From: Rheinheimera mangrovi
GTDB lineage: Bacteria > Pseudomonadota > Gammaproteobacteria > Enterobacterales > Alteromonadaceae
Length of the DNA stretch: 64,000 bases
Direction of reading: 5' to 3'
Assembly: GCF_003990335.1 (NCBI RefSeq)
Contig: NZ_CP034683.1
Span: 4,137,501-4,201,500 of the forward strand
Part shown: in pieces, positions 49,301-54,416 of the stretch
Numbering within the stretch: position 1 is the stretch's first letter
How the letters are laid out: every line of letters starts with the position of its first letter
Program-made: the position numbers and the translations under genes
The notes under the pieces: generated by a model
The model's input: only the letters and a program-made list of their open reading frames with translations
Told to the model about the DNA's origin: nothing
The model's database searches: none

Positions 49301-52045
49301 AGTAACTGTCCCAGCAAAGCCAAGGCTCTCATTTGCAGATGCCGCATTGACCGTACCGTTATTGATCGTTACACCACCATCGAAATCTCCGTTGGTGGCA
49401 GAAAACGTCATGCTACCTGCGCCAGTTTTAGTTAATAGCGCACTACCCGCAACTGAGCCGGAAAGCGTCAGATGCCCACTGCCAGTCTGGTTAAAAGTGG
49501 CACCACCAGTTTCAATTGCAAAACTATTATCAACGGTGAGTGTATTAGCCGCTGTGGCAAAAGTGGCACCGCCACTCAGGATAACGTCGCCTGTCCCCAG
49601 ATTGTTATCACTGGAAATGGACAAGGTACCACCCGTCACTGTGGTCTTACCCTCATAGGAGTTGTCACCCGATAACGTAAGCCTGCCGTCTGCAGTTTTA
49701 GTCAAACCACCCTCGCCAGCGAGCACACTGGAAATCGTAGCGTTATCGCTGCTGCCGTTCGTTAACGTCAGGGTTGTATCTGCTGCCAACGTTATGGTGC
49801 TGCCCGAGATATTGACGCTGCTGGTTGCATTAGCGTCAATGATTAAGCTTTCATTAATCGCTAAATCACCCGCCAGTGTGGTACCACTAAACGCGCTGCT
49901 TAACACCAGTGTCTGTGTACCTGTAGTGTCGGCTGCTGCTATAGCCACAGCTTCGCTGAAGCTAATGCCATCAGACACATCAATAGTTGCGGTGTCAGTG
50001 GTATTGGTCACGTAGATAGTATCGCTGGTGACTGTTGTCGTCGCCGTAGTGCTACTACCTGCGCCATCCGTCAGAGTGAAACCAATACTTACATCACCCG
50101 CTGGGGTGTCGTTTTGATAGCTGATACCACTGAAAATCCAGCCCACCATTTCTGAGGTGGCATTGGCGTTAAAGGTGATAGTCAGCACACCATTCACATT
50201 GGTGTAGCTGGCAAAGCTCTGCCCTGCAGCTTGACTGTAAAACTTCAGCGTACCACTGGTTGCATCTGTTGCTGTGGCTTCGACATAAATACTATTAAAG
50301 TCGAATTTGTCGCCGGCCCAGGCACCATCTACTGTGCCGCCCGTTGCAGTACGTTGTATAACCAGCGAACCACCGTTCCAGTTGCCTTCCGCATCTGTGA
50401 CTGCAGCAATACCTGTTAAACCACTAAAATTATCGAGATAAGTGTAAGTGCCATTTGGCCATTCGCGTGTATCACCATCCAGATTGTTGATAACAGGGGC
50501 TGTGTTGGCTGGCGCCGCAGTGGTGAAGTTAAAGGTGCTATCGTCGCTTATCGCGGCCAGGTCATTGCTTGCAGTGTCTTCAATACTACCAGCGTCAAAC
50601 CGCAGGCTATATTGGGTACCTGCCAGTAAATTACCATTAGGGTTGAGCGTCAGCTTGTCGCCACTTATGGTCAACGTCGAGCCGTTCGAACCAGTCACTG
50701 TGCCACTGGAAATGTTAGTGACATTAAAGGTTTCGGCGTTTTGGCCTTGAGTCACATTACGCAGGGTAATGGTACCACTGGCACCGAATTGAATATCTTC
50801 ACTAAAGTCTACGACTATGTTATCGCCGACAGCGACGTTGGAGGCATTATCGGCAGGGGTAGAATTGGCACTATCCAATGTGGGAGCTGTGGTGTCAGCA
50901 GCAGCGAATGTGTAGGTGACGGTATTACCGTAGGCGTAAGTGCCTCCCTCGTAGGACAGGGTGATAACATTGCCGGATATTGACACGCTAAAAGCGTTCA
51001 TCATCGCCTGATCACCGGATTCGGTCGGCATAGTCGACCCGAAATTGCTGAAGGCTGTGCCGGAGCCTGACTGGTATTCCCCCCCCGGTGTGTAATTAGT
51101 GTAAAATTTGAGTTGAATCGGCCACAGGTCTTCGGTGGGGTAATTACCAAAATTATCCACATTTGTAATTGTGAATCCGTTGTCAAAAAAATCGATCTCA
51201 AGATACCCTTGATCGTCAGGGTCAAAGCTTTCATCACTTGTACCAATCGCCCTATAAAAGGCGTTACCTTCAGCAGTAATGGATTCAACCGTTACGTTAT
51301 TAGCACCCCCATTATAAAAACCAAGAATTCCTTCAAAGAAAGCCAAATCTAGCGACGCAGTTTCCAGCCTGCCGCCGCTAGCCTCCAACTCCCAATCCCC
51401 GCCAAGATTGGCTGCACCTGTTAGGTCATCCGACGCCGCCACATCCGCTTGGGTGGCTTGGGCTAAAGCAGTAATAAATTCTTGCCCTTCACCGCTCGCA
51501 ACTTCACAACCATAAAGCAGTAAATCGCCACTTTCATTCAACGCCGCGCCCAGTTGGGCTAAATCAGCTGAACGGGTATGAACGGTACTAACATTTAAAC
51601 TAAAACCACCTAAACTGACCTGCCCTTCAGCGCCATGACTCAGAATATGAATAGCGTCATAATCCGACTTGCCCTGTGCCCAGTCGGCCATTTGTGCAAG
51701 ACCGTCTTTGCTGCCATCCAGCAATACGACCTCAACGCCCTCTTTCATACCGTTTAGCAATGTCTGGTAATCCGTTACATTGCTGTCGATAAACACCACT
51801 TCTTTTTTGCCAGAGTTTCTGCCCGGGTCCAGTGGGCGAAGTTCCGTAGGTGCAATCCCTGTGGACAGATCCGACTGACCAAGATCCTCCCCTACAGCCT
51901 TGTACACTGCATCCTGTTGCAACTGTGCATCAGTGATGACATCAACAGCTGTGGCTACCGCAGCACCATCCAACAACAAACGTGGCTCTAAGGCCGTAAT
52001 CAAAGGTTTACGTGCTAGTTTTTTGTTGGAGTAATGCTTTTTCAT
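31394..52045 (-). CDS. Giant LEPR-XLL / DUF4347 repeat protein (surface adhesin)
   Basis: A 6,883-residue protein, start ATG at 52045 with GAGGTGG upstream (GTG at 52054 is less likely). The N-terminus has the LEPR-XLL motif (LEPRLLLDGA, 19-28) instead of a signal peptide. Then come a DUF4347 domain (about 83-245) with a His137 (SHG)/Cys180 (YGC) pair, and a bacterial Ig-like segment (TAPTLDSANSTPADNASNVA). Two long blocks of autotransporter-type beta-strand repeats (pattern LTKTGAGTLTLSGANTYTG) are each preceded by a homologous non-repeat module. Seventeen cadherin-like repeats of 97-101 residues follow, then VCBS/Ig-like domains and a Pro/Val-rich tail. There is no RTX repeat and no C-terminal barrel. 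It is a probable cell-surface or biofilm adhesin exported by the neighbouring HlyD/M50/TolC proteins. Confidence 0.9.
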   Translation of the reverse strand: MKKHYSNKKLARKPLITALEPRLLLDGAAVATAVDVITDAQLQQDAVYKAVGEDLGQSDLSTGIAPTELRPLDPGRNSGKKEVVFIDSNVTDYQTLLNGMKEGVEVVLLDGSKDGLAQMADWAQGKSDYDAIHILSHGAEGQVSLGGFSLNVSTVHTRSADLAQLGAALNESGDLLLYGCEVASGEGQEFITALAQATQADVAASDDLTGAANLGGDWELEASGGRLETASLDLAFFEGILGFYNGGANNVTVESITAEGNAFYRAIGTSDESFDPDDQGYLEIDFFDNGFTITNVDNFGNYPTEDLWPIQLKFYTNYTPGGEYQSGSGTAFSNFGSTMPTESGDQAMMNAFSVSISGNVITLSYEGGTYAYGNTVTYTFAAADTTAPTLDSANSTPADNASNVAVGDNIVVDFSEDIQFGASGTITLRNVTQGQNAETFNVTNISSGTVTGSNGSTLTISGDKLTLNPNGNLLAGTQYSLRFDAGSIEDTASNDLAAISDDSTFNFTTAAPANTAPVINNLDGDTREWPNGTYTYLDNFSGLTGIAAVTDAEGNWNGGSLVIQRTATGGTVDGAWAGDKFDFNSIYVEATATDATSGTLKFYSQAAGQSFASYTNVNGVLTITFNANATSEMVGWIFSGISYQNDTPAGDVSIGFTLTDGAGSSTTATTTVTSDTIYVTNTTDTATIDVSDGISFSEAVAIAAADTTGTQTLVLSSAFSGTTLAGDLAINESLIIDANATSSVNISGSTITLAADTTLTLTNGSSDNATISSVLAGEGGLTKTADGRLTLSGDNSYEGKTTVTGGTLSISSDNNLGTGDVILSGGATFATAANTLTVDNSFAIETGGATFNQTGSGHLTLSGSVAGSALLTKTGAGSMTFSATNGDFDGGVTINNGTVNAASANESLGFAGTVTLNGGSLVISNDATFDNDIVVNADSTISNSTNVTLSGMVSGTGTLTKSANGTLTLSNSSNSGATGGLTVSAGVVNVATDGMLLGGTVTLSGGKLQVTGNQTYDNNIVLVGTAEITTLSGSGGVEAFLTGIISGTGNLIKSGSTTLVLSGDNTYSGTTTIAQGGLQANHANALGSTVGGTVVSSGASLALSDVSIAEDVSIIGTGVGSLGALLSVGTSSSSGTVTLAGNSSIGVLSGSLTISGTISDGSSSFSLTKVRAGSLVLSGDNSYDGGTVVSGGELSVTGDSNLGSGALTLNSGTLFVTGDGANIDNAISLLSSGGVVKVDTGVTATLSGVVSGTGALAKAGAGVLTLGATNTYTGATSVTDGTLKTNTTGINATSGLTLNGGTLSTLSNIGISKEFAVSIGSNGGTLDLSNGSMALSGVISGTGNLAVRSTSAGNALTLSGANTYSGGTTLSGGILSLESNTAVGTGTLTIDGGKVRSTGAARTLDNDLVVNTTFTMAGSYGLTFTGDVDLGGGTRIFSNGLGVGKDLNLSGVISNGNLTVASSGLGQVILSGNNAYGATSITSGTLSITGDSNLGSDTVTLNGGTLSVTGSGVTIDNAFAIGSNGGTVNFANAATLSGVFSGTGELNKTGAGVLTLSGNNANYSGNIALNQGVIIAAHNNALGNTTGSTTVASGTTLRLMDGVTIAENLTISGVGINSAYGALKINEGTGSATVTGDITLAADSLIGAFNAGDSLTLSGVISGDFDLTKVGSGTLTLSGANTHSGAVTVSQGTLALSGGSSIGDSSAVTVSSGATLSLTGGNETIGSLAGAGAVSLSYGLTLGNASNTVFSGVISSTNSSGINKVGSGTLALSGANTYTGSTTVSAGKLLLQGGSALADSNAVTINAGAELELRDSETIGSLAGAGSLTLNGGSLTTGSDNSSTIFSGAIRDGGNGGGLTKVGAGTLTLTSGDGSNTYSGGTTVAAGTLAISRNSHLGTGTITLDGGTLQMLSGGNFSFSNPMTNALVLASDSTIATASGVYAKWSNVISGSGSLTKTGAGSLGVAAVNTYTGDTTLSEGAIVIDSATATLGGADAGNGNAYGTLTIHSGAHLDFNYGATIANDLVIGGVGVGYGAIQAGFSGTDVTFTGAVTLSSDTLVDPGNITLEFSGGISDGGNDYTLTNAWSGTIKLSGTATNWTGGIATVANHTGKFSITDSSNIGTGQINLNGGGLVITGAATLENAVVIGSGGASVDASNAVTLSGVLSGTGAFTKAGAGTLTLSGTNTHSGAATVSAGTLALSGGSAIGDNSVVTVDSGATLSLTDGAETIGSLSGAGNVALGSNGLTLGGDGSNSLFSGSISGIGGGVTKVGSGSLTLGGTNTYTGATTISAGTLYLENGSAIANSSAVTIDTGAELELRNSNETIGSLSGAGTLTLNGGSLTTGGDNSSTTFSGVIQDGDGSNGGLTKSGSGTFTLTGSNTYTGATQVSAGTLVAGSDTALGATTAGTTVSSGGKLSLGDGVNVAEALSIAGIGGLTLTSGSATLSGNLTLTADARVTVDGSATLTSSGTWSGAYTAYKMGTGSLVLSGTNSGATTTNLSASSGTLSITDASNLVGGTLTLNTGVGGSLTVTGSDVTISKNIVLGNSGGRIVNANALTMSGVVSGSGALSKAGDGALTLSGSSTYTGATTVSAGTLLVNGSLGATSSLTVASGATLGGTGSIFAINSSNTLTVANGATLSPGVAGSNNAAGTLTVNGNLLMASGSTFAADIAGSTAGSDYDQVIVNGTVSLNGANLSTALTYSPTNGDVFRFISNDGSDANTGTFATLAEGEKLTPTGNTGFALTAYYSASDAGAASGGNDFMLAFVNAAPTLTVGSTVSLTDAANGLTAPGSTVVTDAEGNWTNGTLTIERVTSGGTADGNANDLFSFLSGLTVTGGPIVKGADSSGTLSDGTTVFASWAYSSATGKLVITFDSVATTAQVQTLVQNIGYSNATPYGDANIRLTLTDDLSGNVAMGTITVTSNLIYVDTNSDDGDGDAADGFSLREALAKGASQSGSDTIKVVLSDNSTITLGSAVTAGAGDVLELDTANGLTITGSSINIDSGNTLTISNSTGDTATIGSVIAGSGNLAKAGDGKLTLSASNTLTGALSVTGGTLAVSSNAISSSSGLTLDGGTLASTASLSYSKGMTLGSGGGTVNISAGSATLSGVMGGAGSLTIVSTVGGNALNLSGANTYSGGTTLSSGILTIGNNNAVGSGTLTINGGKVRSMTSPYTLSNDLVLGGTLTISGAYGLTFSGNVDLGGATRTIDNGLSSNLLFSGVISNGSLAVASNGSGKVILSGSNTMTAAAVTKGTLSVSDDTNLGAGTVTVNGGTLEVTGSSVTIDNTIAVGSSGGTLSNANAVTLSGVMSGTGTLTKSGAGTLNLSGANTHSGNLTIAAGTLELSGGSAIGDNSAVTVDSGATLSLAGSDETIGSLAGAGEVSLSYTLTVGGSTNTIFSGVISSTNASGITKVGSGTLTLSGANTYTGATTVSAGKLLLQGGSAIADSSAVTINAGAELELRDSETVGSLAGAGSLTLNGGSLTTGGNNSSTTFSGVIQDGGGLIKTGSGDFTLSGSNSYAGDTAVFGGSLSVSSDSNLGAGALTLNGGTLNLIADGVHIDNAISVFSNNGQINVGANVTATLSGVVSGSGSLTKVGDGTLALSGTQTGTGEMSILDGTLSVAGDANLLAGALTLNGGALSVTGASTIDNAIALGSLGGRVINTDAVTLSGVLSGTGSLSKDGAGTLTLSSTQTGTGEMSILDGTLSVAGDANLLAGALTLNGGDLTVTGTDVTIDNSITLGSNGGGVSNANSVTLSGNITGSGDFSKFGLGVLTLSGTNTYTGLTTVSAGTLVAGSTTALGASGSGSGTRVESGATLRLGSVLSIAEDISLSGSGVSSAGALAYTASSGTATLSGSITLADDAVIHSNSGTAVLAISGVIGGSGSLTKTGNGILELSGNNTYTGATTVSAGYLRAYHSNALGSTIAGTTVSNGASLRLSDGVTLAENLILSGAGSSSNGALQFTSGSSTITGNVTLDADTRFSLTGGNLMLSGVVSGVGSLIKAGGGTLALSGAQTGTGGITISAGTLSVAGDGNLLEGTVTLAGGTLSVTGATTIDNSIDLSAAGTINNIDAVTLSGVISGTGALTKAGEGALTLSGTQTGSGGMSIIAGTLSVAGDANLLAGALTLNGGALSVTGASTIDNAIALGSLGGRVINTDAVTLSGVLSGTGSLNKSGSGVLTLSGTQTGSGGISIIAGTLSVAGDANLLAGALTLNGGALSVTGASTIDNAIALGSLGGRVINTDAVTLSGVLSGTGSLSKDGVGTLTLSGTQTGTGEMGILDGTLSVAGDANLLAGALTLNGGALSVTGATTIDNAIELSSAGSITNLDMVSLSGTISGTGDLNKFGAGTLILSGTQTGTGSMTVSAGSLAVAGDANLLAGSLILNGGALSITGTSTIDNSVTLGANGGVVNSTATATLSGAVSGSGSLTKTGNGTLTLSGNNTYTGTTTISEGSLAVAGGNGISDNSAVIVQSGATLHVELTDETIGSLAGAGTVTLNAGTLTVGSDNSSTNFSGQILDQESGSLVKTGSGTLTLSGSSSYTGSTTVSEGSLNIAGALTATSGISVLSGATLSGTGSVFTSGSNSALTINQGAFLAPGASAAGSLTVNGNLTLNGRLKANINGTAAGTQYDQVVVTGAVTLGADSSFEINYSGSDAAYSYVLIDNDASDSVTGTLNGVADYGLLPAHDSDFQIRYQGGTGNDVTLTLNSHPVISSGATGSVDENAADSTVIYTVTATDVDNDTLSYSLSGADADLLTINATTGEVRLKNAADYETKASYSFSVVVTDSRNLSSSKDVVVSVLDVNEAPVVTSGATGSVNENADAATTVIYTVTATDVDNNTLSYSLSGADADLLTINATTGEVRLKNAADYESKASYSFTVVASDGTLSSNQDVVVSVIDLNDNTAVISSGATGSVNENSATDTVIYTAAATDADGTSAHNTLTYSLTGADADLLTINATTGEVRLKNAADYETKASYSFTVVASDGTLSSSQDVVVSVIDLNDNTAVISSGATGTVNENADTTTVIYTAAATDADGTSAHNTLSYSLTGADADLLTINATTGEVRLKNAADYESKASYSFTVVASDGTLSSNQDVVVSVIDLNDNTAVISSGATGSVNENAATDTVIYTAAATDADGTSAHNTLSYSLSGADADLLTINATTGEVRLKNAADYETKGSYSFTVVASDGTLSSNQNVVVSVIDLNDNTAVISSGATGSVNENAATDTVIYTAAATDADGTSAHNTLSYSLSGADADLLTINATTGEVRLKNAADYESKASYSFTVVASDGTLSSNQDVVVSVIDLNDNTAVISSGATGSVNENAATDTVIYTAAATDADGTSAHNTLSYSLSGADADLLTINATTGEVRLKNAADYETKGSYSFTVVASDGTLSSNQNVVVSVIDLNDNTAVISSGATGSVNENAATDTVIYTAAATDADGTSAHNTLSYSLSGADADLLTINATTGEVRLKNAADYESKASYSFTVVASDGTLSSNQDVVVSVIDLNDNTAVISSGATGSVNENAATDTVIYTAAATDADGTSAHNTLSYSLSGADADLLTINATTGEVRLKNAADYESKASYSFTVVASDGTLSSNQDVVVSVIDLNDNTAVISSGATGSVNENAATDTVIYTAAATDADGTSAHNTLSYSLSGADADLLTINATTGEVRLKNAADYESKASYSFTVVASDGTLSSNQDVVVSVIDLNDNTAVISSGATGSVNENAATDTVIYTAAATDADGTSAHNTLSYSLSGADANLLTINATTGEVRLKNAADYESKASYSFTVVASDGTLSSSQDVVVSVIDLNDNTAVISSGATGSVNENAATDTVIYTAAATDADGTSAHNTLSYSLSGADADLLTINATTGEVRLKNAADYESKASYSFTVVASDGTLSSSQDVVVSVIDLNDNTAVISSGATGSVNENAATDTVIYTAAATDADGTSAHNTLSYSLSGADADLLTINATTGEVRLKNAADYESKASYSFTVVASDGTLSSNQDVVVSVIDLNDNTAVISSGATGSVNENAATDTVIYTAAATDADGTSAHNTLTYSLTGADADLLTINATTGEVRLKNAADYESKASYSFTVVASDGTLSSNQDVVVSVIDLNDNTAVISSGTTGTVNENADTTTVIYTAAATDADGTSAHNTLSYSLSGADADLLTINATTGEVRLKNAADYESKASYSFTVVASDGTLSSNQDVVVSVIDLNDNTAVISSGATGSVNENAATDTVIYTAAATDADGTSAHNTLSYSLSGADADLLTINATTGEVRLKNAADYESKASYSFTVVASDGTLSSNQNVVVSVIDLNDNTAVISSGATGSVNENAATDTVIYTAAATDADGTSAHNTLSYSLSGADADLLTINATTGEVRLKNAADYETKASYSFTVVASDGTLSSNQDVLVSVVDLNDNPPTLTAGGASNALVEAGGVNNATTGINSATISFSKGDLDTVGTVSYDTGFLIETGWVSTDGGLTFSKAGSFGTATFSLASGVVTYLLDNSDGDTQALTAGQLASDIFTIRVTDGIATQARDAIFVINGSNDAPTAVGSVPAMTGTLGQVFAPVTVAGNLFADIDGSETGQLLLSVENLPEGLVFDPLTRTISGLLSGNVTGVLTLQLVATDPNGGQVRIPVTLTIEPAPIIAPEVVVPAPAPAPVAPVVEPQAIEIAPISLSSLPQGTVDSAGTSSGFAVQVPVGTSSFSSINTPAPASTSAVVVNVGADGQVQITQPVGDSLNSSLTVANMIIQTGQISIVLADTVGAASFSATLADGTELPDWVKVNPVTGEVTMTPPPGQGKVTLRINAVDANGVIRVLEIEVDLENLPESTAPAAEPLGFVGAENVTAFMSLDQQLSVAAGQADGYGSSVMKLLAS
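32780..37905 (-). repeat. Tandem array of 17 cadherin-like repeats within the giant gene
   Basis: Fifteen units have an exact 303-bp period (GTAAATCACTG recurs at 33011, 33314, 33617 and so on to 37253). The two units at the N-terminal end of the array are 291 bp long. The protein unit is ISSGATGSVNEN...DADLLTINATTGEVRLKNAADYE...VVSVIDLNDN. Nucleotide identity between units is very high, including synonymous positions, which indicates recent duplication or gene conversion. Confidence 0.95.
38250..49760 (-). repeat. Passenger-type beta-strand repeat blocks within the giant gene
   Basis: Dozens of degenerate units of about 25-40 residues (TKxGxGTLTLSGxNTYTGxTTVSxGTL) in two blocks (about 44000-49760 and 38250-42960), separated by a distinct module (about 43000-43990). 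Inside the second block an 86-residue (258-bp) higher-order unit recurs (for example TACTGGCACC at 39361, 39619 and 41101). Such repeats build a long beta-helix in known autotransporter passengers. Confidence 0.88.
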
Positions 52046-52129
52046 AATAACCACCTCAGGGGGATTTTTTTACAACCGATGTTATGTTGGTTAATAAAAC
52101 GCTTTTATTCTTTCTTTTGTTGCCAGGGT

Positions 52130-52840
52130 TTAATTGAAAATGGCAACAACACTCATACCCGGCAATACTTTGGCAGGTACTTTTTTAATTTCGGCACGGA
52201 TCTGTATGGTTTGGCTTGTTGGGTCCACACTGGGCCCAATATGGCTTATTACAGCCTCTAATTGCTGTTGTGATTCTTCGACATGCAACACTATGGCTTT
52301 ACCTACTTCAAGCCAGCTCATCCAATGAGCAGACACAATGATTTCAGCCTCTAAGCTGTTAAGGCTGACTATTTTCATCAAGGCTTGTTGCTGTTGCACT
52401 ATTTCATGGGTATGTACGTCAACTTGTTCAACCACACCTTGAAATGGCGCTTTTATGTCACAACGCTCTACGTTTAGTTGCGCCATAATCCGTTCTGCCT
52501 CTATCTTTTCAGTCTCGGCCTGGGCTATTGCAACGTCAAGAGTTCCTATAGAGTTCAACTTGCTGAGTTGTTGTGCATTTTCTAACTTTAACTGAGCGAC
52601 CAACACTTCAGACTGTACTTTGTCTCGCTGCGCTTTAAATAAGCGACAATCAAGCCTGATCAGCGGGTCACCTTTTTTAAAGGATTCTCCGACTTTTTTT
52701 GGGACAGCTATCACTTTAGCCGCAAGCTCGCTGGATAAAGTGGCCTTACTGGAAGCCACTAACATGCCGCGAGCACGCTGTTCTTCGGCATGAGCTGAGG
52801 TTTGCAGCACAAACAGCAGTATTGTGCCTATATAGATCAA
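52130..52840 (-). CDS. HlyD/RND-type periplasmic adaptor (short)
   Basis: A protein of about 236 residues with a signal peptide (KLIYIGTILLFVLQTSAHA), a split lipoyl domain (KVGESFKKGDPLIRLDCRLF and CDIKAPFQGVVEQVDVHTHEIV), a helical hairpin between them and a beta-barrel. It lacks the C-terminal extension of full RND adaptors. The start is ambiguous: GTG at 52840 has GGAG 10 bp upstream and gives a clean signal peptide, whereas ATG at 52864 overlaps the end of the TolC-like gene. It sits between the TolC-like and giant genes, so it is probably the periplasmic bridge of the exporter. Confidence 0.85.
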   Translation of the reverse strand: MIYIGTILLFVLQTSAHAEEQRARGMLVASSKATLSSELAAKVIAVPKKVGESFKKGDPLIRLDCRLFKAQRDKVQSEVLVAQLKLENAQQLSKLNSIGTLDVAIAQAETEKIEAERIMAQLNVERCDIKAPFQGVVEQVDVHTHEIVQQQQALMKIVSLNSLEAEIIVSAHWMSWLEVGKAIVLHVEESQQQLEAVISHIGPSVDPTSQTIQIRAEIKKVPAKVLPGMSVVAIFN

Positions 52841-52853
52841 CTTCACTGTTGTA

Positions 52854-54416
52854 TCACTCCGACGCATGCTGCACGGCAGGCTCAGGAGTTGTATTAACAA
52901 TACCCAAGTCACCTTGTTGCCATTTGCTGGTCAGCGCCTGAAAGGCTGCAGATAATTGCTCAAGATCCATAGCGCCAAAGCCTTCAGGCAAAGGGTCCAA
53001 CCCCATGGATACCAATACTTTGCCGTAGTTGTTTTGTACTTCAGCATAAGCAACGTCACGACGTAACTCAGCCAACAAGGCGTTTAAGTCTTCCCGGATC
53101 ACTGTCAACTCACCAATGCTTTGAGCCGCTCGGTTTGAATCCACCTGGGTTTTTATACGTTGGGCTACATCGAAATATTGTGTAGCTAACTGGTAGGTGT
53201 CGTTCGATTCTTTGAATTGAATATCTGCAATATGAACCTGAGAAATAACAGCCATAGAGGTGGCAAGTGCCTGTTGCTTGCTAGCCGCAATCTTTAAGTT
53301 ATTCAACTCATCGGTTTTGCCGTGTCGAAACACATTCATTAAATTCCAATTCACGCCTAAACCAGCAGTAGTCCAGTTATTGTTACGCAGATAATCAGTA
53401 TCGTTGTAATTCACGCCGGCATTTAAACTTAAGCTTGGAAATAACTTCAGAAATGCCGAATGCACTTCGTCTTGGGTAATACGTTCCTGATATTGCGCTT
53501 CAAGTAATTCAGGACGACGAACCAAAGCTGTTCGCTCCATAGTGTTGATATCTAACGTCAAATTCGGCAGGGTGAAATCCGGATTTTTCACGTCGAGTAA
53601 TTCAAAATCGGTTGCAGGGTTTAATCCCATCAGGGTGGCAAGTTCAGCTTTAGCTGGCATTAACTCTTTGCGAATGTCTTGCAGGGTACGTAAGGTCTCC
53701 AACAAATCACGCTGGTAAGTTAAAGCGTCAATTGGCGACTGTGCGCGCAGTTGCTCCAAGCGGGCTGAATCATCCAAAGCTGCCCGGGATTTCATAATCA
53801 ACGGATCGATTTTCGCTAACAAGCGCTCTGCTGATACGGCTCGATAATAGGCGCTTCGCGATTGGGCCATGATCATTTGGATCACTTTGCGTTCACGTTC
53901 TTTGGAAATCAAAAACCGGTCGGCTTGTTGCTTAGCGCGATAATAAGATAAACCAAAATCAAGCACATCCCAGGTTGCGCCTATACTGGCGTTTACCGTA
54001 CTTTTGTCCGACGACACTGAATAACTTGGATTATCACTAATAGGGCCGGGTTTATCACCAATAAAGGCAACTGATGCTGAGGCCGCGTAATTGTTCCGTC
54101 TGTTATATCCAGCCTGAGCAGCGAAATCGGGTAACATGTCAAATTGATCAACAGCTAACTGGCCCTGAGACATGACAGCCTCAAAAGCTTTTAATCTTGC
54201 GTCTCTGTTGTATTTGATCGTACGGGCAAAAGCCTGGTGCAAATCAATAGGACCAGTCACAGCCGCCACGTCTTGAGCCAGGGTAGATGCGTTTTCGGCT
54301 GCATTAGCCATCACATCCTTATCAGACAATTGTTCCGGGGTTACCGAACAACCAGCCAATGCTGCCGCAATAAACACAGCTAAAGTCGTACGGGAAAACA
54401 AGTATCGAGCATACAT
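52854..54416 (-). CDS. TolC family outer-membrane efflux lipoprotein
   Basis: A 520-residue protein with a lipoprotein signal (AAALAGC) and two OEP repeats with long helical stretches, as in TolC/CusC trimers (SKERERKVIQMIMAQSRSAYYRAVSAERLLAKIDPL; EVQNNYGKVLVSMGLDP). It is the first gene of the giant-protein operon and presumably forms its outer-membrane exit. SD AAGGGG precedes the ATG at 54416. As a lipid-anchored OEP it resembles NodT/CusC-type factors rather than E. coli TolC. Confidence 0.9.
   Translation of the reverse strand: MYARYLFSRTTLAVFIAAALAGCSVTPEQLSDKDVMANAAENASTLAQDVAAVTGPIDLHQAFARTIKYNRDARLKAFEAVMSQGQLAVDQFDMLPDFAAQAGYNRRNNYAASASVAFIGDKPGPISDNPSYSVSSDKSTVNASIGATWDVLDFGLSYYRAKQQADRFLISKERERKVIQMIMAQSRSAYYRAVSAERLLAKIDPLIMKSRAALDDSARLEQLRAQSPIDALTYQRDLLETLRTLQDIRKELMPAKAELATLMGLNPATDFELLDVKNPDFTLPNLTLDINTMERTALVRRPELLEAQYQERITQDEVHSAFLKLFPSLSLNAGVNYNDTDYLRNNNWTTAGLGVNWNLMNVFRHGKTDELNNLKIAASKQQALATSMAVISQVHIADIQFKESNDTYQLATQYFDVAQRIKTQVDSNRAAQSIGELTVIREDLNALLAELRRDVAYAEVQNNYGKVLVSMGLDPLPEGFGAMDLEQLSAAFQALTSKWQQGDLGIVNTTPEPAVQHASE

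Noticed and set aside
38709-49675. Many plus-strand open frames of 60-214 codons opposite the giant gene, such as 45165-45809
   Set aside because: They mirror the codon periodicity of the repeats on the minus strand, are Pro/Val/Leu-rich and have no recognisable domains or ribosome binding sites.
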